DNA from: an uncultured Chlorobiaceae bacterium
GTDB taxonomy: Bacteria > Bacteroidota > Chlorobiia > Chlorobiales > Chlorobiaceae
Reading direction: 5' to 3'
Length of the DNA: 64,000 nucleotides
NCBI GenBank assembly: GCA_903895195.1
Contig: CAITSZ010000047.1
Coordinates: forward strand, 1 to 64,000
Below, in pieces: positions 38,390 through 46,338 of the stretch. Under the pieces are notes generated by a model. It saw nothing but the letters and a program-made list of their open reading frames with translations, was not told the DNA's origin and ran no database searches. The translations under genes and the position numbers were made by a program. Each line of letters begins with the position of its first letter. The first letter of the stretch is position 1.

Positions 38390-38733
38390 AAGAGTATGGG
38401 TTTGGAAACTTGGGCAAGAGCATCATCAACGCTATTGTGTATAGCAAACTGTTCCAAAAAACCAGTGACTGACATGACATCTTTAACTGATTCAGGAATT
38501 GCGACAAGAACAATTTTTTTTCCGTTCACTTTTGCTTCGCGGTAGAGTATGAGAAGCATCCTCAGACCGGCACTTGTAAGAATTCCTATGCCGGAGCAAT
38601 CAAGCACAAGCATATCAGTCGAACATAAAACTGCCATCAGTTTTTCCTGAAGATCTCCTGCTGCAGAATGGGTTATGTCGCCGGTAATGACAGCAATAGC
38701 AGCGCTGTGGTGTTGAGAAACGGTAATTTGCAT
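38386..38733 (-). CDS. STAS-domain anti-sigma factor antagonist
   Basis: 115-residue SpoIIAA/RsbV-like protein. In partner switching the unphosphorylated form binds an RsbW-type kinase and frees its target. Fold motifs: ITVSQHHSAAIAVITGDI, LVLDCSGIGILTSAGLRMLLILYREAK with the phospho-acceptor Ser in TSAG (about 55), and ALAQVSK at the end. Start chosen at the ATG with GGAG eight bases upstream; an earlier in-frame start reaches into the previous gene. Between the NTF2-like gene and glgX, and paired with the phosphatase/kinase gene. Confidence 0.88.
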   Translation of the reverse strand: MQITVSQHHSAAIAVITGDITHSAAGDLQEKLMAVLCSTDMLVLDCSGIGILTSAGLRMLLILYREAKVNGKKIVLVAIPESVKDVMSVTGFLEQFAIHNSVDDALAQVSKPILL

Positions 38734-38734
38734 A

Positions 38735-39259
38735 TTAGGACTCCACATTATAGACTGGGGCTGTTTTTTCAAAAGTTTTTACTATTTTTTTGCGAATGAG
38801 AATGCGACCATCGGCGGGCATTCTTACAAGTTCCAGATACTGGCGCGAAACGGATGCCTCGTAGTGGCTAGTGGCTTCTCCAGGATTCCACCTGCGCCGT
38901 TCCCACCTGACCACCAGTTCAACTATGGCGAGCTGCCCAGAGAGCTTGATATCCCATGACTCAACTTTATGTGTTTCGTCAAAGTATTTGGAAAGGACGT
39001 TTGCATACCATTTACTGAATGCTTCTTTGCCTGTGAATGGTTGCGAAGTATCTGGATAGCGCATCTCTACATCGTCGGTGAGAAGTGCCAGCTGATCTGC
39101 TAATGGCTTATGGTCATTTGTGCCTTGATACCAGCTGAGAATCACATTTTTAACCATCGCTTCCGTCAGTGAAGGCTGGTTGGCTCCTGAGGATGACGCA
39201 GGAAATACGGTGATCAAAAAGATCAATACGAGATAAAAAATGGCTTTTTTGTTCATCAT
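38735..39259 (-). CDS. exported NTF2/SnoaL-like protein
   Basis: 174 residues with a Sec signal peptide (about 1-25, PASSSGA). The mature part has the cone-shaped NTF2/SnoaL pattern: VKNVILSWYQGTNDHKPLADQLALLTDDVEMRYPDTSQPFTGKEAFSKWYANVLSKYFDETHKVESWDIKLSGQLAIVELVVRWERR. Such domains bind small hydrophobic ligands or act as enzymes; nothing identifies a substrate here. Its ATG overlaps the phosphatase gene's TGA by one base (TGATG), so it is translationally coupled to the sensor and may be a periplasmic partner of that sensor's outer domain. Confidence 0.75.
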   Translation of the reverse strand: MMNKKAIFYLVLIFLITVFPASSSGANQPSLTEAMVKNVILSWYQGTNDHKPLADQLALLTDDVEMRYPDTSQPFTGKEAFSKWYANVLSKYFDETHKVESWDIKLSGQLAIVELVVRWERRRWNPGEATSHYEASVSRQYLELVRMPADGRILIRKKIVKTFEKTAPVYNVES

Positions 39260-41670
39260 CAGGAATCCCTCATTGAATTATTTTTTTGGCGAAGATTCGT
39301 GCTGTTTCTGGAACGGACAAGTGTAAGTATGTTGGTGTCCGATGAACGGAACATGCGGATTTCATCGGTATATTGCCTGATGAGAAACCAGCCCATTCCG
39401 CCGATCGGTCGTTCCTCAAGGGGGAGATTGGTATTAACAGGAGCAAGTGCGGCTGGATCAAAAAGTGGTCCGGAATCTTCAATACGGACCACAAAATCAT
39501 CACCGGACCATGAAGTGAATACCCGGTAGAAAAGCGTAGGGTCCTCATGAAGCGAGTATGAAATAACATTGGTAACAGCTTCACAGACTGCCAGTGAAAT
39601 TTCACTGACTGCTTTTGACTCCATCCCTCCTTCCAAGGCAGATTGCTCAATCAACTCGACAACATTTTCTATTGTTGAGTATGACGCAGGGAGTCGCAGT
39701 TCATGAGCATACTCTCCTGCCCTGATGAGCGTCAGTGTGATATCGTCAAATTGATCTTCCTCGCCCTGCCAGCTCATAACCTGCCTCACGAGTTCCTCTG
39801 CCGATTGCTGCAGTGAGCGTTTCTGGCTTTGCTGAAGAAAGGAGGATAGCCGGTCAAGGCCAAACTGTTCGCCCGAAGAGTCCATCGCTTCACTTATTCC
39901 ATCAGTATAGATCGCCAGCAGATCCCCTTGGCTGAAGGGTACATGCCAGGCTGTAAAATGCTTTCCAGGCAAAACGCCAATTGCAGGTCCGCTCTTCTCT
40001 ACAAGCCACTCGACTGTTCCATCCGCCCGGACCAATACCGGCGGGTTGTGACCGCCATTAACACAGATAAGTCTTTGGCCCAACGGATCCAACACTGCAA
40101 GAAAGAAGGTTACAAACATCATCTGAGGATTCGATTCCGCAAGCAACGAGTTTAGCCGGGTAACCGCCTGGTGCGGCTCCATGACAGCGGCAATACTGCG
40201 AAAAAGCAGGCTCACCCGCATCATAAACATCGCCGCCGAAACCCCTTTACCGGAAACATCCCCAATCGTAAATACCGTACAGCCTCCCGGTAGAACGAAG
40301 TGGTCGAAAAAATCACCTCCTACTTCCAAGGCAGGAATTGAGAGGCTGAAGTGGCTGCCGCCCATTAGCTTCATGGGCTCTGGAAGAACGGAGTTCTGGA
40401 TGTTACGGGCAAGTTCCAATTCTGTTTTCAAACGTTGCTGACTGCGAGCCATCTCCTCCTTTCGCAAGAGGGAGAGCTGCAGTTCAGATACCATACCGTT
40501 GAAGGCATCAATAACATCAGCAGTTTCATCATGTGTTAATGATGACGTCGATATGGCAGTGAGATTTCCAGACCGCACATTGCCAACCCCTTTACGAAGA
40601 ACATCAAGATTGCGGGTTGCCAGTCCGGCACTCCATCGAAATAGCAATCCCATTCCTCCTATACAGATAACGCCAAAAAGGAATACTCCCCCGGCAAGCC
40701 ACCATGCGTCGCTGATGAGATCATGAACAGGGAAGACATAGAGAAAAATCAGGGGAATTCCGGATATCTTTCTTGAAAGGAAAATACTTTCCTCTCCATT
40801 ATTCGGATTTATTGCAATGAATGACGCGGATGGAACTGATGGATTCCGAAGTTCCAAAAATGAGACCATTGCACGAGGATTCGCATGAATGAATTCCTGT
40901 AGACGTCCATCGGACTTCTTATACGCTGAGTTCCCCTGGATTCCTGTCAGAAGGCGGCATTGGGGATCTAGAATGAAGAGCTGAAACTCTGTCTTGATAT
41001 CGAGCCCTGACATTGTTTTCAGCATAGATTCGAGAGTGATGTCGATAGCCAACACTCCGTCAACAACAAGTGAACCAGACTCTTCTCGGTTGATCGGTAC
41101 TGAACAGGTGATTTCCGGAACATTTCCTTCATAGGATGAACGATAGGGAAGACTCCAGAACCCGTCGATGAATTCAATGTTTCCCTTGCGAGGGGGAATA
41201 TACCATTGAGTGCCCAGCGAAGCCGGATCATTAGGGTCATATGAAAGTTGGCCTCTGTTGAAACTGCCCTCTTTAGCCCCCTTCCGATAAAGTAAAAGGG
41301 TCCTCACTCCTTTCGGGCCTAAATGGTTGTCGGGTTCGAATGCAACAATTACTGCATGGGCATAAGGAAGGCTATTAAGCGTTTTTTCCATGGCAATATA
41401 CCATGAATCCATTCCCGAAGGACTCCACTGCTGCAGCAGATCCGTGATAGTGTGTACCTGCTGTTTAATGGAACGCAAGTCCCATTTAAGCTTGTTTACC
41501 TGGATATCCAGACGGTTATCAAGATCATCTAAACGACCATGAAGCATAAGCTCACGACCCTGCCAGATTGTCACCGGTGCTGTGAACAAAAAGATAATGC
41601 AGGAGCAAAACACCGCGATAATAGTGAAGCGCTCTTTGAGTCGTTTTGGGAGAAGACGATTGAGGTTCAT
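39259..41670 (-). CDS. membrane sensor serine phosphatase (RsbU/SpoIIE-type PP2C) fused to an RsbW-like kinase domain
   Basis: About 803 residues. N-terminal helix (about 15-37), periplasmic Cache-like sensor domain (about 40-315), second helix (about 322-344), HAMP linker (about 345-398), short coiled coil, PP2C phosphatase (about 415-645; NSVLPEP, EVGGDFFDHFVLPGG, IGDVSGKGVSAAMFMMRVS, NGGHNPPVL, YTDGISEAMDSSGEQFG, DDITLTLI), and a C-terminal HATPase_c_2/RsbW-like domain (about 660-785) with N-box CEAVTNVISYSLHED and GGMGWFLIRQYTDEIR. Phosphatase and kinase on one chain would switch the neighbouring STAS proteins both ways. ATG at 41670 preferred to GTG two codons upstream. Confidence 0.92.
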   Translation of the reverse strand: MNLNRLLPKRLKERFTIIAVFCSCIIFLFTAPVTIWQGRELMLHGRLDDLDNRLDIQVNKLKWDLRSIKQQVHTITDLLQQWSPSGMDSWYIAMEKTLNSLPYAHAVIVAFEPDNHLGPKGVRTLLLYRKGAKEGSFNRGQLSYDPNDPASLGTQWYIPPRKGNIEFIDGFWSLPYRSSYEGNVPEITCSVPINREESGSLVVDGVLAIDITLESMLKTMSGLDIKTEFQLFILDPQCRLLTGIQGNSAYKKSDGRLQEFIHANPRAMVSFLELRNPSVPSASFIAINPNNGEESIFLSRKISGIPLIFLYVFPVHDLISDAWWLAGGVFLFGVICIGGMGLLFRWSAGLATRNLDVLRKGVGNVRSGNLTAISTSSLTHDETADVIDAFNGMVSELQLSLLRKEEMARSQQRLKTELELARNIQNSVLPEPMKLMGGSHFSLSIPALEVGGDFFDHFVLPGGCTVFTIGDVSGKGVSAAMFMMRVSLLFRSIAAVMEPHQAVTRLNSLLAESNPQMMFVTFFLAVLDPLGQRLICVNGGHNPPVLVRADGTVEWLVEKSGPAIGVLPGKHFTAWHVPFSQGDLLAIYTDGISEAMDSSGEQFGLDRLSSFLQQSQKRSLQQSAEELVRQVMSWQGEEDQFDDITLTLIRAGEYAHELRLPASYSTIENVVELIEQSALEGGMESKAVSEISLAVCEAVTNVISYSLHEDPTLFYRVFTSWSGDDFVVRIEDSGPLFDPAALAPVNTNLPLEERPIGGMGWFLIRQYTDEIRMFRSSDTNILTLVRSRNSTNLRQKNNSMRDS

Positions 41671-41689
41671 GATCACGCCAGTTTCAGGA

Positions 41690-42616
41690 TTACCATCCGT
41701 AGCGTGTCAACCCTTTTTCGAGTACCTCTATGAGTTTCTGTCCGCAAAGTGCCGAATCGCCTGTGGTTCGGGCGGTGATGATCGGATAATCGACAATCAC
41801 TGAATATTTTTTTCCGACATTTCCTATGAACTGCCCATCAGGTCCAACGGCATCTTTGAGAATAAATTCAAGCTGGTATGGGGCGCCCTGAAAGCCATGA
41901 TCAATCTTTATATAGCCATGGCCATCGTTATAATCGAAGGCAAGAGGGTGACCGGTAACCCGTTTACCATAAACAATGCTTTTCTCTGTAATCTCGTCAC
42001 GCGTGAATGCCAACACAGCAACGCCGTAGCACTCGCCCGCTACAGGTTTTCCGGCTTTAATGAATATTTTTACAAGTTCCTGGAGCCGCTTGTTGTTGGC
42101 CATATCGAGAATGGGCCCACTGCCACCTACCAATAAAAGGGCATCATATTTCTGTACATCGATGGCCACCTTGTCTAGAGCGTCATTGTAGGCAAAAAGT
42201 TCGTTGAGGTATACGGGGGAACTTAGATAGGGCTTTGAGGGAAGCCATTTTGTCAGGTTGACTGGATGGTTCAGCTTGTCAGATGCTTCAATCGCCCTGA
42301 CTTTTGCAGCCATCACGGGAGTGGTAACCGTGCGGGCAAGAGGAGGATCGATAAAGAGAGGATCCATACTTGGTGGCAGTGCAAGCGGCTTTGTACCCTT
42401 GGGTGTTGCAAAATCAACGGTGTAGCCTGCAGCCTCAAGCGATTCGAGCGGGCCGATAAGCTCTTCACCCCAGTAGCCGAATTCTGAAAGCACAAATAGA
42501 ACACGTTTGTTCAGTTTGGGTTTTTTGGTCTGCACCTCACTTGCCATAGCCATGGCAGGTAGAGTAATGAAGAGCAATAGTAATAACACAGCTCGGTTTG
42601 GTATGTTCATTTTCAT
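41690..42616 (-). CDS. exported DJ-1/PfpI family protein (Hsp31-like)
   Basis: 308 residues with a Sec signal peptide (about 1-25, AMAMASE). A class I glutamine-amidotransferase-like/DJ-1 domain follows: KRVLFVLSEFGYWGEELIGPLESLEAAGYTVDFATPKG near the start, and the nucleophile elbow AGECYGVAVLAF with the reactive Cys (about 196). Hsp31/YhbO-type members act as deglycases, glyoxalases or chaperones; the exported location is uncommon. Thirteen bp upstream of the phosphatase sensor gene on the same strand. A periplasmic carbonyl- or redox-related role is possible but inferred. Confidence 0.82.
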   Translation of the reverse strand: MKMNIPNRAVLLLLLFITLPAMAMASEVQTKKPKLNKRVLFVLSEFGYWGEELIGPLESLEAAGYTVDFATPKGTKPLALPPSMDPLFIDPPLARTVTTPVMAAKVRAIEASDKLNHPVNLTKWLPSKPYLSSPVYLNELFAYNDALDKVAIDVQKYDALLLVGGSGPILDMANNKRLQELVKIFIKAGKPVAGECYGVAVLAFTRDEITEKSIVYGKRVTGHPLAFDYNDGHGYIKIDHGFQGAPYQLEFILKDAVGPDGQFIGNVGKKYSVIVDYPIITARTTGDSALCGQKLIEVLEKGLTRYGW

Positions 42617-42729
42617 GGGGGATTCTTCGATTAGTTGTGTTTATGTTATTATTTAAAAGGGGTAATGTTGGTAAAAATCAACGTTTCGTCCGGTGATCTT
42701 TAGAGAGAAGCTGGCGTTTTGGGCAATCC

Positions 42730-43068
42730 TCAATCTAAAGAGAGCTTGAGGGCTTCCTCTGTAGAAGATGCCAGCTTGAAGTATGGGAGAAATCCGGTTA
42801 CTTCCAGAGTGTCGAGCATCGTCGGGGTAAGAGTGCAGAGCACGAGACTTCCCTCAAGCTTCTGTATTTGCCGGACGACGAGAAGCAACATCCTGAGACC
42901 GCTGCTTGCAAGATAGGTAACCTTGCCAAAATCGAGAATCAGGTATTTCTTCCCCTCCTGGATCATCTTGATAATACGGGCTTCAACTACGGGCGTTGTC
43001 GAAGCATCAAGCTTGCCTACCAGATCTACGATAGTTGATTCGCCATGATATTTTTCTTGAATTTCCAT
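42730..43068 (-). CDS. STAS-domain anti-sigma factor antagonist (second copy)
   Basis: 112 residues, RsbV/SpoIIAA fold: MEIQEKYHGESTIVDLVGKLDASTTPVVEARI, YLILDFGKVTYLASSGLRMLLLVVRQIQK with the acceptor Ser in the ASSG motif (about 57), and GFLPYFKLASSTEEALKLS. It and the STAS gene at 38.4 kb are clearly related in the LRMLL region but otherwise diverged, so they may bind different partners. Upstream end of the signalling run, 113 bp before the DJ-1 gene, with a 140-bp gap to the ankyrin gene. Confidence 0.9.
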   Translation of the reverse strand: MEIQEKYHGESTIVDLVGKLDASTTPVVEARIIKMIQEGKKYLILDFGKVTYLASSGLRMLLLVVRQIQKLEGSLVLCTLTPTMLDTLEVTGFLPYFKLASSTEEALKLSLD

Positions 43069-43208
43069 AAGCTCTGTTTATTGCATGACGCGAGGCCAAT
43101 CCTGGACGAAGTGACCGGTCTGATTCTGTTAATTATTACCTGTTCTGTAAATTTAACAAAGTTAGTTGTATAACCTATATCCATGATTGCCGATATGACA
43201 ATGAGTTG

Positions 43209-44915
43209 CTACCATGAGGAAGAGGCGAGCTCAAGTATATTGCCATAAGGATCGGCACAAAAGGCAATTTGTACACCCCTCTGCATTGAACGATCAAGTA
43301 TCCGTCCGCCACGCAGGACAATACGACCAGCGAGTGTATCGACATCTCCAACGATGAGACAGGCGTGCAAAAAGCCTGAACGGGGCGATTGTGTCGCTGG
43401 AAGAGTTGGAGATACTTCAAAAAGCTCGAGGACCTGCAACATTGGAGCTCCGGAAGCTCGAAGACGAACGATTCGAAGTTTGGTAATACTGCCTCCAAAA
43501 AGAGCGGTAGCTCTTTGCCACTTGCCTGCATCATCTGGACCATGAGTCACCGGCTTGCTTAATGGAGCAAAGCCGAAGACATCTCCATACCATTTCATAG
43601 CTGCTTCCAGGTCCTTTACACCGATAGCTACATGGTTGAATTGAAGGGGTGTGGCTGCAGAATCAAGCGCATTAAGAATTGCTTTGCGACGGTCAAGGTT
43701 TGAAATTTTTTCTCCATACTGGTACTGTGTGAGTCCGGAAAAGTCTTCAATATTTGATTGTGCTCCTGAGGCGACTTCCCAGCGAATCTGTTCGATATAT
43801 CGATGGAACCGTTCTTCATTGGCAGTGCTGGCACGAAGCACCGCATCGTGGAGAGCGGTGAGGCCGTTCACCACAGGCCGCTGGTTGAGTGCTCCGGCTA
43901 ATTCGGCGGAGGTGAGCCGAGAGCCCATGCGTTTAAGGATATCAAGATGGCCAAAGACGGACGCACGAATGATGGCATTGGCTCCCATAGGGTGAACCTC
44001 GTAGATCAGAGGATTGGCTCCACGATCAAGCAGCAGGCTGGCAATGCGCAGCCTGAGCGAAGCAGCAGCTTCAGGATATGGATTCATATTGTTCCCTGTA
44101 ACAGTGACGACAAGAGGAGGCTGCCGGAGGAAACCGCCACGACGGTTGACATCAACGCCTTCCATGCTCAGGGCAATAGTAGACGAGAGGGCTTCGATCT
44201 TTTTTGGATCACTGGCTACCTGCTTTAGACCTTCTTCGATGAGAGCAACAAGTGTATCGGATTTCTTTTGGGCTTGCTCCTCTTTCGATGGTACGGGTAC
44301 CCGGATACGCTCGAGCAATGCGGTATAATAGGCATTTTTGGCTGATTCATTAACCTCACCGGGAGATAGAGCTTGAAGGAGAGATTGATTGTCGAACTGC
44401 TTTGCAAAATCAGCAGCTGTAATGCCGCGCAGGGTAGTAGCTGCAGGATTAGCACCCTTTGCAATTGCAAATGCAGCAAGATCACTATGCCCGTAAAAGG
44501 CTGCCTGAAGAAGAAGGGTATGACCATTGAGCAGCCATACTGCATCAAGATCTTTCGGCCTTGCTGCCAGTATGAGTGATGCGGTTTCGACGCTTCCGGA
44601 GTGTCCGGCCATGTGTATCGGCAGGGCGCCTGAAGGCGCAAATGGCACAGAAGGATCCGCTTTGCGAATTGAGTTATTCAACAGCAAATCAACTGTCTTG
44701 GCCTGCCCTCGCACAGCAGCCTTGAGCAGCGGTGTCCATCCTTCAGAATCGGCCATATCGGGGTTACCTCCTTTGGCGATCCAATCTCGAAGAAGCTTCA
44801 GGTCTCCCCTTCCAGCAGCGTCCACAGCAACGGAAACAGAAGATCCTGCAAAAGCAATGTCAGTTCCAATATCTGGAAGAAGTATAAGGATCAAAATTAT
44901 CCAGAGCTTTTTCAT
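43209..44915 (-). CDS. exported ankyrin-repeat protein fused to a VOC/glyoxalase domain
   Basis: 568 residues. Sec signal peptide (about 1-24, DIAFAG), ankyrin repeats (about 25-190 and 240-400; GRGDLKLLRDWIAKGGNPDMADSEGWTPLLKAAVRGQAKTVDLLL), and a C-terminal vicinal-oxygen-chelate domain (about 428-568). The VOC domain keeps all four glyoxalase-type metal ligands by pattern: His in FNHVAIGVKD, Glu in LELFEV, His in FLHACLIVGDV and Glu in GNILELASS. A periplasmic protein with a repeat scaffold and a complete glyoxalase-like site is an unusual combination. Could be a lactoylglutathione-lyase-like or dioxygenase-like enzyme; substrate unknown. Confidence 0.8.
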   Translation of the reverse strand: MKKLWIILILILLPDIGTDIAFAGSSVSVAVDAAGRGDLKLLRDWIAKGGNPDMADSEGWTPLLKAAVRGQAKTVDLLLNNSIRKADPSVPFAPSGALPIHMAGHSGSVETASLILAARPKDLDAVWLLNGHTLLLQAAFYGHSDLAAFAIAKGANPAATTLRGITAADFAKQFDNQSLLQALSPGEVNESAKNAYYTALLERIRVPVPSKEEQAQKKSDTLVALIEEGLKQVASDPKKIEALSSTIALSMEGVDVNRRGGFLRQPPLVVTVTGNNMNPYPEAAASLRLRIASLLLDRGANPLIYEVHPMGANAIIRASVFGHLDILKRMGSRLTSAELAGALNQRPVVNGLTALHDAVLRASTANEERFHRYIEQIRWEVASGAQSNIEDFSGLTQYQYGEKISNLDRRKAILNALDSAATPLQFNHVAIGVKDLEAAMKWYGDVFGFAPLSKPVTHGPDDAGKWQRATALFGGSITKLRIVRLRASGAPMLQVLELFEVSPTLPATQSPRSGFLHACLIVGDVDTLAGRIVLRGGRILDRSMQRGVQIAFCADPYGNILELASSSW

Positions 44916-45584
44916 AAGGAAACCTCGATTAATTGATTTTTGACGCCACTAAAAGCGGGCCGAACGCCATAGGCCATGAGTTCAGTTTTTCTTGATCTGG
45001 TAACAACTGTTCTTTGTCACGATTTGGAGGTTAAATGCACCGTTTTGCTTACAACTGGTCGCACTTTTCCCATGATTGCATAGATTTTTTGACACTTCAA
45101 GCAAAAAATACTCGTCAAACATGCCTAATAGGTTGATGTTTTTCATGATGAAGAGCTTAATGAGTCTCATTCCATTAAGATACGAATTTTAATTCTTATT
45201 TTTATAACGCTAAATCGTTCTATATTATAGACTTATATCGCCTTAGAATAAATAGAGATGCCCTGATATCGCTCTCTTTCTTTTTGGTTTTTGTTGCATC
45301 ATGATGGCAATTACCCGTTACCCATTATAGCATAAAAATTAACCGACTATTCGAGGGCTTTTTTTATTGCGAATCGCACCACTCAGGCTTGTATCGTTTT
45401 AGGCTGATCAGTATAAACCGGGATGATAATAGATATATCTGGTTTATATTATAATAGAATGATATTTTAAGTCGTTTTTTATTGCGATTTTGGAGTCATT
45501 TTATACAGAGAGGAACTATCCGCTTTTTCCGAATTAGATGGATCAGTCTAAACAATGTTAGAGCGCCACAACCAAGGAGACAAC
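44916..45584. other. long AT-rich intergenic region
   Basis: Separates the minus-strand ankyrin-VOC gene from the plus-strand NTF2-like gene. It holds a 13-bp direct repeat TTTTTTATTGCGA at 45360-45372 and 45475-45487, TATA-rich stretches suitable for divergent promoters (around 45215 and 45445), and no convincing gene. A short open frame on the minus strand (44982-45170) has no ribosome-binding site or recognisable domain. Confidence 0.5.
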
Positions 45585-46235
45585 ATGCGTTTAATAAAAG
45601 CTATCGGCACAACACTTATTCATCGAATCTTCTGCTTACTTGCATGCGGTGTGTTCCTTCATGCAGGTTTGAATACCGCATCTGCGACCGCTGCTGTAAA
45701 CCAGGCCACTGACAACTCCATGCAGGCCGGGCACACCAAATTCAACGCCGCAGACCGTTTCGCGATCACGAACGTGATCATGGCTATGACCAATGGGTTG
45801 GATGAGAAGAACCTGAAGCAGATGATCTCCAATCTCACTCCGGAATTCTCGGTCGAATACCGCTTGCCGGGGTTGAACCCCGTCAAGATCGAGGGACGCG
45901 ACAATTTTGGCAAAATGATGGCTAAGCGGTTCGAAAACCTCAACGCCGACGGGATCGAACGCCGACACATCATCTCGCCACTCTACTTCATAGAGCAATC
46001 GCCGAACTCCGCCAGAATCCTTATCCAAATCATCACCTGCAGCGCGACCTACCGGGCGAATTGGTTTCCAATGTCTTCGGCGAAGGTCGAATTTCAGCTT
46101 GTAAAACACGACGATCTCTGGCTTTGCTCCCGCCAACTGGAAACGTTGGACGGCCCGCTGGACTTGCCGCTCAGCAAAGTCATCCCCCTGCCTGCGGGAA
46201 TGGTCACAGAACCTGTCGGAGCCAAGCAAAAGTGA
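45585..46235 (+). CDS. exported SnoaL/NTF2-like protein, atypical base composition
   Basis: 216 residues; start chosen for the AAGGAGACAAC ribosome-binding site just before ATG. Signal peptide about 1-35 (long, Leu-rich: IFCLLACGVFLHAGLNTASAT). The mature part is SnoaL-like: DRFAITNVIMAMTNGLDEKNLKQMISNLTPEFSVEYRLPGLNPVKIEGRDNFGKMMAKRFENL...RRHIISPLYFIEQ. Codons are strongly G/C-ending (for example the stretch after 46100), unlike all neighbours, and the gene is the only plus-strand one in this 16-kb minus-strand block. Both suggest recent acquisition. Ligand or substrate unknown. Confidence 0.8.
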   Translation: MRLIKAIGTTLIHRIFCLLACGVFLHAGLNTASATAAVNQATDNSMQAGHTKFNAADRFAITNVIMAMTNGLDEKNLKQMISNLTPEFSVEYRLPGLNPVKIEGRDNFGKMMAKRFENLNADGIERRHIISPLYFIEQSPNSARILIQIITCSATYRANWFPMSSAKVEFQLVKHDDLWLCSRQLETLDGPLDLPLSKVIPLPAGMVTEPVGAKQK

Positions 46236-46338
46236 ACTGGGACGAAAGCGGTGAGCTGGCAGTGTTTTGAACTGTTAAATCGCGGAGATAGCTTTCTTGG
46301 TGGATGTCGCGGGGAACCGAACCGGGTGTAGCCATAAT

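Noticed and set aside
45636-46229. 197-codon minus-strand frame opposite the SnoaL-like gene
   Set aside because: High G/C3 in the real gene removes stops on the other strand. The plus-strand product has a signal peptide, a ribosome-binding site and a recognisable fold.
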